A stretch of DNA of 64,000 nt from Thalassobius sp049116315. Its GTDB lineage: Bacteria > Pseudomonadota > Alphaproteobacteria > Rhodobacterales > Rhodobacteraceae. Below are positions 8,709-16,376 of this stretch, one piece after another; position 1 is the first letter of the stretch; each line of letters starts with the position of its first letter. The notes beneath the pieces are model-generated. The model did no database searches, was not told the origin of the DNA, and saw only the letters and a list, made by a program, of their open reading frames with translations. The stretch is taken from NCBI GenBank assembly GCA_049116315.1, contig JAGDZD010000003.1, positions 62,001-126,000 on the forward strand, given 5' to 3'. A program made the translations under genes and the position numbers.

Positions 8709-9713
8709 TTAGCTGGCCCAAGGCAAAGACCGCAGCAAGGCGCGGAATTTGCTTGTCGGTCGCAGGGTCTGCAAAATTGGCCGTGTGGTTTGCGGCTGAT
8801 GTTTGTTGGCCTGTTCGACGGCAGACCTTAGGGTCGATACGGCGGAACGGGCAGAGCGCAGGCCAAGGCGCGTCCGAGGTCCACTCATGAGGTCGACCAG
8901 CATTGGGCGGCCATCGTCATAACACAACTCAAGCACCTCAATGGTTTCGCGGATGTGTGCGGTCAACTCCTCTTCCTCTGGAAGGGTTGGAGTGTGAGAG
9001 ACACAGACAAAGGCGCCGCCCCCCGCGTGGGCCACGAAGGCCTCGTAATAGGCAAGGTTTTCGGAAATTGCCTCGGCGATATCGGTCACCGTATAGAAAT
9101 ACTCTTCGGCCGAGCAGCTGTTGTAGAGCCTTTGAATGCCAGCGATCTGAAAGGCAAAGACCGAGCTGGTGAACATGCCACCGCGCCCAAGTTGGAGCAG
9201 GTAGTTTTCCATGGCCAACAAGTCGATCACGCCTTTGACGTCGGCGATGTGAAAAGGCGCATGCAGTTCTGGTTTCTGCACAGCCAATGGCGCTGCACCG
9301 GCGGGCTGGTTCAACTCAACGCGTTGGCGTTCTTGGTTCAGTCGCTGGGCCAACGACATCCGGGTGCTCAGCTCAAGCGGATCAAAAGGCTTGGTGACAT
9401 AGTCAGTGGCGCCAGCAGCAAAAGCTTGGTTCACAAAATTACGTTGGGCCATGGCGGTGATCATCAGGATCGGTGTCTGCCCGTATCCGGGGCGTGATCG
9501 GATCCAGCCGCACAGTTCGATCCCTGTGATCTCTGGCATCTGAATATCAAGGAGACAGCAATCAAAGGGCGTGCGCGCGTTTTGGATGATTTGTTGAGCT
9601 TCCATCGCCGAGGACGCACCGGTCACATCGGGGAACCCAAGGCTGGGCAGAGCTTCAAATAGAAGCTCGAGGATCATCGGATCGTCATCAACAACCAGAA
9701 TGCGCATTGCCAT
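8709..9713 (-). CDS. Response regulator with degenerate GGDEF-like output domain
   Basis: 334 residues from the ATG at 9713 (AAGGGA four bases upstream; ATG at 9707 is also possible). Residues 4-120 are a receiver: DDD at 9-11, phosphoacceptor Asp56 (CLLDIQMPEITG), Thr86, Lys108 (TKPFD). After a linker, residues about 168-300 follow the order of a GGDEF domain: VFAFQIAGIQRLYNS, then AEEYFYTVTDIAEAISENL, then AHAGGGAFVCVS at 228-239, where GGGAF stands where GGDEF would be. The catalytic Asp/Glu are gone, so diguanylate cyclase activity is not expected. It may bind a partner or nucleotide. The last 30 residues are basic. It is coupled to the Hpt gene downstream. Confidence 0.8.
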   Translation of the reverse strand: MAMRILVVDDDPMILELLFEALPSLGFPDVTGASSAMEAQQIIQNARTPFDCCLLDIQMPEITGIELCGWIRSRPGYGQTPILMITAMAQRNFVNQAFAAGATDYVTKPFDPLELSTRMSLAQRLNQERQRVELNQPAGAAPLAVQKPELHAPFHIADVKGVIDLLAMENYLLQLGRGGMFTSSVFAFQIAGIQRLYNSCSAEEYFYTVTDIAEAISENLAYYEAFVAHAGGGAFVCVSHTPTLPEEEELTAHIRETIEVLELCYDDGRPMLVDLMSGPRTRLGLRSARSAVSTLRSAVEQANKHQPQTTRPILQTLRPTSKFRALLRSLPWAS

Positions 9714-9987
9714 AGGTCCCTTCATCAATGGAACCCAGATGGCCCATTCAGATAGAGTCACAGTGGCAGTGAATTGTGGCGCGAGTTTGGAAAAATTTAA
9801 GGCAATTTTGCGGCAGCTCAGCAAGTGATGCGATGCGCTATTGATTTTGCCACGTCTCCAGCTGGCCCCAAGGTGGAAGGGCAGGCATTGGATTGGATGC
9901 CGACTGGCGCGTCGGGCGTGCCCTAAGTCAGTGGACCTTCATCCAGCAACCGATGGCGATCCGCGATGTCCGCGGACCGCCCATTCG

Positions 9988-10962
9988 TTATGAACAGCCG
10001 TTGACACAGTTGCCTTCGCCGTCAAACTCCATGGTGTTTCCACTCAGCGGAATATGCACCGGGATGGTGACCATGGCAGCAAACTTTGCTGTGCGTGACC
10101 CTTCAACAAGAACGCCCCCTTTGGTCGCTTCTTCGTTGGCATGTGACGGGATCACCGATTTTGGCTGCACCAGTTCATTTACCACATAGGCGGCTTCTGC
10201 TGGGCCAGTGGTAAATGTGTCGCCAATATTGATGACAACCAAATCCGCGCCGTAGAATCCGCGCACCACTTTTTCCTGTTCGGCGGTCATGCCGGTATCA
10301 CCTGACAGATAGGCCACCAGACCGTTGCTGAACCGCAGGACATACCCAGTAGGCGGGCCAACGTAACCGCCAACACCGGCAGCTTTCATCATTTCGCCCA
10401 GGTTGCCGCCAATCAGGCTGTGATGCACGCCATTGCTGTGCACGGCCGGCACGGTTGAAACGCCAACTCCGCCAACCATATGGGTGGCACCGAATCGGGC
10501 CAGCACAGATTTTTTGGCATCCCCACCAACCGAAGCCAGCTTGGCGCCAAATAAGGCGGGCATTTCACTGCCGGTCACGATCTTGGCGTCTTTGGCATGG
10601 GCGATGTTGACCACATTGGTGGCTGGAACAGCTCCAACCGACAGGTCAGGTTTGGCACAGGTCCCCGCATCAACGGCACTGGTGTGGCGCGACCCAACAT
10701 GGTCGGGATGCATATGAGTCACCAACAAAGCATCCAAGGCCCCGAGGCGCGGATCTTCGGCGCCAGCAACCGTCATGCCCGCATCATAAAGGATGCGGGT
10801 GCCGTCAGGATCTTCGAACAGAATCGCGCGATCCAAACGGCAGAATTCACCCGTGATACCGCCCAATGGCGTGACTTTGACGTTATCAGCAGCGACGGAC
10901 GTCGCCGCGATCATGGCTAGACCTGCTAAAGCGCTAAGCCCCCTAAAGGTGTTTCGTTTCAT
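9988..10962 (-). CDS. Periplasmic metallo-beta-lactamase-fold hydrolase
   Basis: 324 residues with a clear Sec signal peptide (MKRNTFRGLSALAGLAMIAA, cleavage expected near SVAA-DN, residues 23-26). The MBL metal motif HMHPDH is intact (LVTHMHPDHVGSRH), with further candidate ligands in VPAVHSNGVHH and YLSGDTGMT. A C-terminal VIPSHANEEAT segment also fits the UlaG/PhnP-like MBL branch. The mature protein should bind two metal ions in the periplasm; its substrate is not known. It is monocistronic. A 12-base palindrome (TATTGCGCAATA) lies 26 bases upstream of the start. The two C-terminal Cys (GNCVNGC) could form a disulfide. Confidence 0.85.
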   Translation of the reverse strand: MKRNTFRGLSALAGLAMIAATSVAADNVKVTPLGGITGEFCRLDRAILFEDPDGTRILYDAGMTVAGAEDPRLGALDALLVTHMHPDHVGSRHTSAVDAGTCAKPDLSVGAVPATNVVNIAHAKDAKIVTGSEMPALFGAKLASVGGDAKKSVLARFGATHMVGGVGVSTVPAVHSNGVHHSLIGGNLGEMMKAAGVGGYVGPPTGYVLRFSNGLVAYLSGDTGMTAEQEKVVRGFYGADLVVINIGDTFTTGPAEAAYVVNELVQPKSVIPSHANEEATKGGVLVEGSRTAKFAAMVTIPVHIPLSGNTMEFDGEGNCVNGCS

Positions 10963-10987
10963 TGTGTCCCTCCCTGATTTTATCGAT

Positions 10988-10999
10988 TATTGCGCAATA
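10988..10999. promoter_or_regulatory. Palindrome TATTGCGCAATA upstream of the MBL gene
   Basis: A perfect 12-base palindrome in an AT-rich stretch 26 bases before the start codon of the periplasmic MBL gene. Position and symmetry fit an operator for a dimeric repressor, or a site overlapping the promoter. No regulator gene is adjacent, so the assignment is weak. Confidence 0.3.
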
Positions 11000-11264
11000 T
11001 TAGCATAATAGTGGTCAAAAATGATTCAGAAAGAAAAATATCGTTTTATTTGCGCCAGACAGACGCGCCCATCTGCGCCGGATCAAAGAGATCGGCTGCC
11101 TGCTAGGAATGGGAAGTGGTGATAATATTGGAGAAGGAGCTGATTGCAGCTGAGGGGAACGGCGCGTGCATAGCCGCGCTTGTCGCGCGATTGACCAAAG
11201 CGCGGCCAGCCGTTTGAAATTGCTCAATCAGAGCAAAGGCAATGTATGACGATTTGGGGGTAAA
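11000..11264. other. Intergenic region, no gene seen
   Basis: The stretch between the MBL gene promoter and the tRNA carries a possible reading frame on the minus strand (11015-11227), but it lacks a convincing start site and its product looks random. I treat it as non-coding spacer. Confidence 0.4.
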
Positions 11265-11340
<76 letters not shown>

Positions 11341-11384
11341 ATTTACGCAGTCTTTCGACCGTGTGCGCCGCTATGTAGGGAAAC

Positions 11385-11420
11385 CTGCGGGTGGGATCAA
11401 GCGGAAAATCCCACCCGCAG
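11385..11420 (-). terminator. Strong hairpin after the FYDLN_acid gene
   Basis: A perfect 13-base stem (CTGCGGGTGGGAT and its complement) with a 10-base loop sits 15 bases past the stop of the minus-strand gene at 11435-11758. On that strand it is followed by GTTTCCC, so the U-tract is poor, but the stem strength and position suggest a terminator ahead of the tRNA gene. Confidence 0.6.
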
Positions 11421-11434
11421 TCAATATTCTGGCT

Positions 11435-11758
11435 TTACTCTTCTTGCTCGGCAGGGACGTCCGCCAGCTCGTCCAACGAGACGTTATCTTCTTCGTCATC
11501 GTCGTCCAGCAGATCATCATCCAGCTGAGCGTCAGCATCGGCGTCTTCCAGCAGGTCGCTGTCTGTATCGCTATCTGCCTCGGTTGCCTTTTTCGCGGCC
11601 GCATCTTCGGCGTCAGCAGCGATCATACGGCTTTTGCCCGCTTCTACTTCGACGATGTCGCCGGTGTAGGGGCTTACAATTGGCTTTCTGTTCAGGTCAT
11701 AGAAACGTTTGCCGGTGGTTGGGCACACACGCTTCACACCCCATTCTTCTTTGGGCAT
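11435..11758 (-). CDS. TIGR02300 family (FYDLN_acid) protein
   Basis: 107 residues. The N-terminus MPKEEWGVKRVCPTTGKRFY and DLNRKPIVSPYTGDIVEV matches the alphaproteobacterial FYDLN_acid family; the CPTTGKRFYDLN stretch resembles half of a zinc ribbon with one Cys. The C-terminal half is extremely acidic (runs of Asp and Glu, residues 65-107), as is usual in this family, and is probably disordered. Function is unknown. It is a single-gene unit with a hairpin terminator; it lies divergent to the YgjP-like peptidase gene, with 96 bases between. Confidence 0.88.
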   Translation of the reverse strand: MPKEEWGVKRVCPTTGKRFYDLNRKPIVSPYTGDIVEVEAGKSRMIAADAEDAAAKKATEADSDTDSDLLEDADADAQLDDDLLDDDDEEDNVSLDELADVPAEQEE

Positions 11759-11854
11759 CTGAGATCCCTTTCAAATCTTGTGGTCTTGTCGACGATCAGC
11801 GCCAACTGCCATAACAGACCCTGCGTGTCAAAGGCTTTAAGGGATTGAGTCGCT

Positions 11855-12568
11855 GTGACGAAGCTTAAATCAGAGATGGGGCAACATGTTTTGCCCGGAA
11901 CCCCGCCGGTGACGGTACATTTGCGTCGATCTGCTCAGGCGCGGCGCATGTCGTTGCGCGTGTCCGGACTGGACGCCAAGGTGACATTGACCCTGCCCAA
12001 AGGGGTTGAGGCCGTCGAGGGCATCAGTTTCGTTCAAGAAAAGGCGGAATGGCTGCGTGCACAGGTTCAAGCGCGTCCCGAAGTGCAGTCTGTGGGGCTT
12101 GGCGTGCATCTGCCGTTGGCAGGGGTTGCGCATGAAATTGTGCCGGGAAAAGGCCGCCGGGTAACGGTTGGCGACACCACGTTGCAAGTGCCCGGCGGTG
12201 CGGATCAAGTGGCACGCCGATTGGCGGGTTTTCTAAAACAAATGGCCCGTGAGCGCTTGGCTGAAGCCTCGGATCGCTATGCCGCGATGTTGGGTGAGCC
12301 CTATGAACGCCTGTCGATTCGCGACACCCGATCGCGCTGGGGCTCGTGCTCGTCGCAAGGGACGCTGATGTATTCGTGGCGCCTGATCATGGCCCCGCCC
12401 GAGGTGTTGGACTATGTCGCTGCTCATGAGGTGGCCCACTTGCGCCATATGGATCATTCTTTGGCCTTTTGGGATCAATGCGAGGCGCTATACGGGGACT
12501 ATCGCGCTGCGCGTCGGTGGCTGCGCGACCATGGCAGCGAATTGCACCGTTATCGGTTTGGCGATTGA
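11855..12568 (+). CDS. YgjP-like (DUF45) M48-type metallopeptidase
   Basis: 237 residues with the zinc-protease motif HEVAHLRHMDHS (His191, Glu192, His195, His201), preceded by RDTRSRWGSCSSQGTLMYSW, the conserved block of the YgjP/DUF45 family. Homologues are putative zinc peptidases of unknown substrate, some linked to restriction systems, but nothing of that kind is near. The start is given as GTG 11855; an ATG at 11876 (MGQHVLPG) would shorten it by seven residues. It is cytoplasmic by the absence of a signal peptide, and 30 bases separate it from the GntR gene. Confidence 0.85.
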   Translation: MTKLKSEMGQHVLPGTPPVTVHLRRSAQARRMSLRVSGLDAKVTLTLPKGVEAVEGISFVQEKAEWLRAQVQARPEVQSVGLGVHLPLAGVAHEIVPGKGRRVTVGDTTLQVPGGADQVARRLAGFLKQMARERLAEASDRYAAMLGEPYERLSIRDTRSRWGSCSSQGTLMYSWRLIMAPPEVLDYVAAHEVAHLRHMDHSLAFWDQCEALYGDYRAARRWLRDHGSELHRYRFGD

Positions 12569-12598
12569 CCTCTGACCAAAATGTGATCACAAAAAGCC

Positions 12599-13249
12599 AT
12601 GCTCGTAAATCCTCGTCCCGATACCGCCCCAACGTCTGCCCATGATCAAGTCTATCGTGGGCTGCGATCGCGAATCATGCACGGGGAAATCGAACCGGGG
12701 CATGCGCTGACCCTGCGCGGCATCGGCAAAGAGTTCGAAGTTTCCATGACCCCGGCGCGCGAAGCTGTCCGCCGACTGGTGGCCGAAGGCGCTTTGACGA
12801 TGTCCTCTTCGGGGCGTGTGTCAACGCCAGACCCCAGCAGCGAACGGATCGAAGAGCTGGCGATGTTGCGGTCTCTGATCGAAGTTGAATTGGCAAGCCG
12901 GGCTTTGCCGCGTGCCCATATGGCCTTGATAGAAAGGCTGCAAACGATCAATGGCACTGTGTCCGAGATGGTCGCACGCCAAGATGCCGTGGGCTATATT
13001 CGCACAAATCTAGAGTTCCACCGAACGCTCTATTTGCGGGCACAAGCCCCGGCAATGCTGGCGATGGCGGAAACGGTGTGGCTGCAACTGGGACCAACGA
13101 TGCGGGCGCTTTATGGTAAGCTGCGGCGCAAAGAGCCGCCCCATTATCACCGGTTGATCATTGCGGCGCTTCGGGCGGGCGATGAACCCGGATTGCGATT
13201 GGCGGTGCGCTCTGATGTGACCCAAGGGTTGAGGATGCTGGCCAGCTAA
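12599..13249 (+). CDS. GntR family transcriptional regulator (FCD subfamily)
   Basis: 216 residues. Residues 13-75 form the winged helix (QVYRGLRSRIMHGEIEPG, then SMTPAREAVRRLVAEGAL), and the remainder is the all-helical FCD ligand domain (RIEELAMLRSLIEVELASRAL; EFHRTLYLRA; YHRLIIAALRAGD). Such regulators bind small organic acids or amino acids in the FCD pocket, often with a metal held by His residues. Neighbouring genes do not point to a pathway, so the effector and target are unknown. Confidence 0.88.
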   Translation: MLVNPRPDTAPTSAHDQVYRGLRSRIMHGEIEPGHALTLRGIGKEFEVSMTPAREAVRRLVAEGALTMSSSGRVSTPDPSSERIEELAMLRSLIEVELASRALPRAHMALIERLQTINGTVSEMVARQDAVGYIRTNLEFHRTLYLRAQAPAMLAMAETVWLQLGPTMRALYGKLRRKEPPHYHRLIIAALRAGDEPGLRLAVRSDVTQGLRMLAS

Positions 13250-13351
13250 GTCGCCAGTGGTGTGGTGCCCCTGCGGCAGGCGCGCTTTTTTGATCACGAA
13301 AGCCGGGTGTTTTGGGGACGCCATCTTGCCTGCAAAGGCTCGGATCTCTAC

Positions 13352-14158
13352 ATGAAGCCTATGAAAATTTCGCTGCCTTTTCGAAAATCCCGTCCACGGG
13401 TTGCCGTCCTACGCCTACAGGGTGTGATTGGTGCTGGGGATCGTGCCCCATTGAACGATGCCGCTTTGGCGCCGTCGATTGAAAAAGCTTTTCGCAAGGG
13501 CAAGCCTGTTGCGGTGGCCTTGATCATCAACTCCCCCGGGGGATCGCCGGTTCAATCGTCCTTGATCGCAGCGCGCATTCGTCGCCTTTCTGCTGAAAAG
13601 AAGGTTCCGGTGCACGCCTTTGTCGAAGATATCGCTGCGTCTGGAGGCTATTGGTTGGCCGCTGCCGCGGGTGACATCTACGCCGACCCTGCGTCGGTTG
13701 TGGGATCGATCGGAGTGATTTCGTCCGGGTTTGGCGCGCATGAGTTCATTGCCAAGCATGGCATCACGCGCCGCGTTTACACCTCGGTGCATTCCAAATC
13801 GATGCTGGATCCGTTTTTGCCTGAAAAGCCTGACGATGTTGCCCGCCTGAAAGAGATCTTGGGCGATATGCACACCGTGTTCGAAGGCTATGTCCGAGAA
13901 CGCCGTGGTGCCGCATTGACCGATGACCCTGATCTGTTCACAGGTCGTGTATGGCTGGCCGAAAAGGCGCAAAAACTGGGCCTGATCGATGGGATCGGAC
14001 AGGCGCAACCCAAGTTGAAAGAGCTTTACGGCGATAAAGTGCGCTTCATGAACTATGGCCGCAAGCGGGGCTTGATGCAGCGCTTTGGCATGTCCCTTGC
14101 GAACGAGACCGCAGGTCTTATCGAGGAACGCGCGGCTTTTGCGCGGTTTGGTCTATAG
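13352..14158 (+). CDS. S49 family serine peptidase (SppA-like)
   Basis: 268 residues of the short SppA/SohB type. The oxyanion region is INSPGGSPVQSS (59-70), the catalytic Ser is probably Ser97 in DIAASGGYW, and Lys149 in HSKSMLDPF is the likely general base. I start at ATG 13352 (MKPMKISLPF); longer in-frame versions exist but lack family similarity. No signal peptide or membrane anchor is evident, so it may be cytoplasmic or peripheral, unlike E. coli SppA. A small zinc-ribbon gene follows within two bases of the stop, suggesting co-expression. Confidence 0.87.
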   Translation: MKPMKISLPFRKSRPRVAVLRLQGVIGAGDRAPLNDAALAPSIEKAFRKGKPVAVALIINSPGGSPVQSSLIAARIRRLSAEKKVPVHAFVEDIAASGGYWLAAAAGDIYADPASVVGSIGVISSGFGAHEFIAKHGITRRVYTSVHSKSMLDPFLPEKPDDVARLKEILGDMHTVFEGYVRERRGAALTDDPDLFTGRVWLAEKAQKLGLIDGIGQAQPKLKELYGDKVRFMNYGRKRGLMQRFGMSLANETAGLIEERAAFARFGL

Positions 14159-14159
14159 C

Positions 14160-14327
14160 GTGATCTTCAAAGTTGTCTCACTGTTTCTGGTCGGCATGGC
14201 CGTATTGGCGATGTTTGGTAAGTTTCGCTATCCGGGTCAGAAACGTTTGAAATCTGCAAAATGCCCCAAATGCGGACGCTTTCGCATTGGCAAAGGGCCC
14301 TGTGCCTGTAACGAAAAGGGGCGATAG
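14160..14327 (+). CDS. Small membrane-anchored zinc-ribbon-like protein
   Basis: 55 residues from GTG 14160, one base past the stop of the S49 peptidase gene. A single hydrophobic helix (about residues 3-20, VVSLFLVGMAVLAMF) precedes a basic linker and a CPKCGR ... CAC tail (Cys35, Cys38, Cys48, Cys50) that can bind one zinc ion. The three-base gap to the antiporter gene supports a three-gene unit. No function is known to me; the layout suggests a membrane-tethered partner of the peptidase or antiporter. Confidence 0.7.
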   Translation: MIFKVVSLFLVGMAVLAMFGKFRYPGQKRLKSAKCPKCGRFRIGKGPCACNEKGR

Positions 14328-14330
14328 CCT

Positions 14331-15278
14331 ATGGTTTGGCTGCTAGGAGCTCTCGGGCTTGTGATCCTGCTGTTGTCAGGGGACGCATTGGTGAAGGGGG
14401 CGGTTAACCTTTCCTTGCGCGTGGGGGTGCCGGCCTTGATTGTCAGCCTGACAATTGTTGCCTTTGGAACCTCGGCGCCAGAGTTGCTGATTGCCATCAC
14501 GGCCGCCCTTGAAGGGGTGCCCGGCTTGGCGATGGGGAATGTTGTTGGCTCAAACACTGCCAATATCCTGCTGGTGCTTGGCGTGCCTGCGCTGCTGGCA
14601 ACTATGCACACCAGCGAGTGCAATTCGCACAAAAGCTATATCCAGATGATTGTGGCCACCGGCCTATTCATTGTCCTGAGCTTCTGGGGTGTGTTCACTT
14701 GGATCAGCGGTTTGATCCTGCTTGGCGGTTTGGCCTTTGTACTGGGGCAGGCCTTCCTTGAGGCCCGCAGCCACATGACCGCTGGCGGGAGTTGCGATGA
14801 CCTTGAAGAGCCCGAAGGCGCGGATCCTGATATGCCGTGGTGGAAGATCGGGCTTTATATTGTCTTGGGCATCTTGGGGCTGCCGTTGGGCGCTGATCTG
14901 TTGCTGGACAGCGCAATCACAATCGCACGGATTTTCCATATCTCAGAAGATGTCATTGGTCTGACTTTGATTGCAGTTGGCACGTCGTTGCCCGAGCTGG
15001 CAACAACAGTGATGGCGGCGTTGCGTCGCCAAGCTGATGTGGCCTTGGGCAATGTGATCGGGTCGAACATGTTCAATCTGTTGGCTATCATTGGTGTGGC
15101 CTCGCTTGTCAGCCCAATCCCTGTCGCGCCACAGTTCTTGGTGGTCGACCTTTGGGTCATGCTGGCGGCATCGTTGCTGTTGATTCCCTTCGTCTTCTTC
15201 CGCAAAGATTTGACACGTCCTTGGGGGATTGCCCTGACGGGTCTGTACATTGTCTATGTGGTCTCAGCGCTGCTCTGA
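14331..15278 (+). CDS. Calcium/sodium antiporter (CaCA superfamily, YrbG-like)
   Basis: 315 residues, almost entirely hydrophobic, with about ten membrane helices arranged as two inverted halves. Each half carries the ion-binding alpha repeat: VAFGTSAPELLIAI near residue 45 and AVGTSLPELATTVM near 220, each followed by a GNVVGSN or GNVIGSN loop. It exchanges Ca2+ for Na+ or H+ across the inner membrane. A charged cytoplasmic loop (about 145-165, DDLEEPEGADPD) joins the halves. It follows the zinc-ribbon gene by three bases. Confidence 0.9.
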   Translation: MVWLLGALGLVILLLSGDALVKGAVNLSLRVGVPALIVSLTIVAFGTSAPELLIAITAALEGVPGLAMGNVVGSNTANILLVLGVPALLATMHTSECNSHKSYIQMIVATGLFIVLSFWGVFTWISGLILLGGLAFVLGQAFLEARSHMTAGGSCDDLEEPEGADPDMPWWKIGLYIVLGILGLPLGADLLLDSAITIARIFHISEDVIGLTLIAVGTSLPELATTVMAALRRQADVALGNVIGSNMFNLLAIIGVASLVSPIPVAPQFLVVDLWVMLAASLLLIPFVFFRKDLTRPWGIALTGLYIVYVVSALL

Positions 15279-15299
15279 GGCCAAAACCGGAGAGCAAAT

Positions 15300-16073
15300 A
15301 TGGCTGTTGCATTGGTGACGGGCGCGGGCGCACGTTTGGGGCGCGCGATGGCGCTTTATCTTGCGGATCGCGGGTATGACATTGCGGTGCACTATGCGCA
15401 GTCTCAGCAAGGCGCCCAAGAGGTTGTCGAAGCGGCGCGTGCCAAAGGACGCAAGGCGCAGGCCTTTCAAGCCGACCTGTTGATCGAAGAGGAAACCCAA
15501 ACCCTGTTTCCCGCTGTGCTGGCGGCTATGGATGGGCCTGTGACATGTTTGATCAACAATGCGTCAATCTTTGAGTACGACGTTTTGGAAACCGCAACGC
15601 GCGACAGCTGGGACCGGCATTTTGAATCCAACCTGCGCGCGCCCTTTGTGTTGACCCAAGCCTTGGCAGCGCAAATCCCCGATCCCACAACCGACGACAT
15701 GGACGAACCCGTGGCGCAGGGCTTGGTGATCAATATGCTGGATCAACGGGTGCGCAAACTCACGCCCGAGTTCATGACCTATACATTGGCCAAAATGGGC
15801 TTGTGGGCGCTGACCCAAACGGCCGCGCGTGGGTTGGCTCCGCGGGTGCGGGTGAACGCTATTGGGCCCGGCCCCACTCTGCAGGGCGCCCGCCAGACCA
15901 AAGAGCACTTTGACGCCCAACGTGCCGCCACAGTTTTACAGCGCGGATCCAACCCATCTGATGTGACCGCAGCACTGGGATTCTTTATCGATTCGCCGGG
16001 GGTTACCGGGCAATTGATCTGTACCGATGGTGGACAGCACCTTGGCTGGCAGACCCCTGATATTCAGGGCTAA
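15300..16073 (+). CDS. SDR oxidoreductase, pteridine-reductase (FolM)-like
   Basis: 257 residues. The NADPH loop is TGAGARLGRAMAL (7-19) with the variant GxRxGxx seen in pteridine reductases; NNAS is at 86-89. The catalytic pair is Tyr161 and Lys165 in FMTYTLAKMGLWALT, and the preceding NMLDQRVRKLTPEF is typical of FolM-like dihydromonapterin/dihydrofolate reductases. The predicted reaction is NADPH-dependent pterin reduction. The gene lies 21 bases after the antiporter gene and ahead of uvrC-pgsA-moaD-moaE; the pterin link with molybdopterin genes may be coincidence. Confidence 0.82.
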   Translation: MAVALVTGAGARLGRAMALYLADRGYDIAVHYAQSQQGAQEVVEAARAKGRKAQAFQADLLIEEETQTLFPAVLAAMDGPVTCLINNASIFEYDVLETATRDSWDRHFESNLRAPFVLTQALAAQIPDPTTDDMDEPVAQGLVINMLDQRVRKLTPEFMTYTLAKMGLWALTQTAARGLAPRVRVNAIGPGPTLQGARQTKEHFDAQRAATVLQRGSNPSDVTAALGFFIDSPGVTGQLICTDGGQHLGWQTPDIQG

Positions 16074-16376
16074 ACAGCCCAAATGGCGCCAATCAAACGT
16101 GAGTTTTGCACCGCTCTTTTAAATGTTACGAAAGCGTTACAAATTGTTTAACAATTTCAATTGCTTGGCTGAAGGTGGAAAAGTTTTCGTTTGATTCCAG
16201 CAAGTTATCATTCTGCCTAAAAATTAGTCAGATCAACAAAACCGTCGAAAAATAAGGAAAATCCTTGTGAGCGGGAAAGATATCTCCAGACTTATCCACA
16301 AAAACCGTGGAAAGCTTTTTCTTGCTCTCGTCGGCCAAAGATTGCAGCGATCCGCTGGGAATCATATCTCTGTAGT
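16074..16376. promoter_or_regulatory. AT-rich region upstream of uvrC with DnaA box and palindrome
   Basis: 303 non-coding bases, more AT-rich than the surroundings. They contain the palindrome AAATTGTTTAACAATTT (16141-16157), a direct repeat GTTA-N7-GTTA (16125-16139) resembling a weak alphaproteobacterial LexA site, and one perfect DnaA box TTATCCACA (16292-16300). At minimum this is the uvrC promoter region. No RNA gene is apparent. Confidence 0.5.

Noticed and set aside
11015..11227. Minus-strand frame of 70 codons upstream of the tRNA gene
   Set aside because: Poor start context and an Arg/Ser/Pro-rich random-looking product.
16074..16376. Chromosomal replication origin
   Set aside because: Only one exact DnaA box and no usual origin neighbours (dnaA, dnaN, hemE, parAB) are present; kept only as a regulatory observation.
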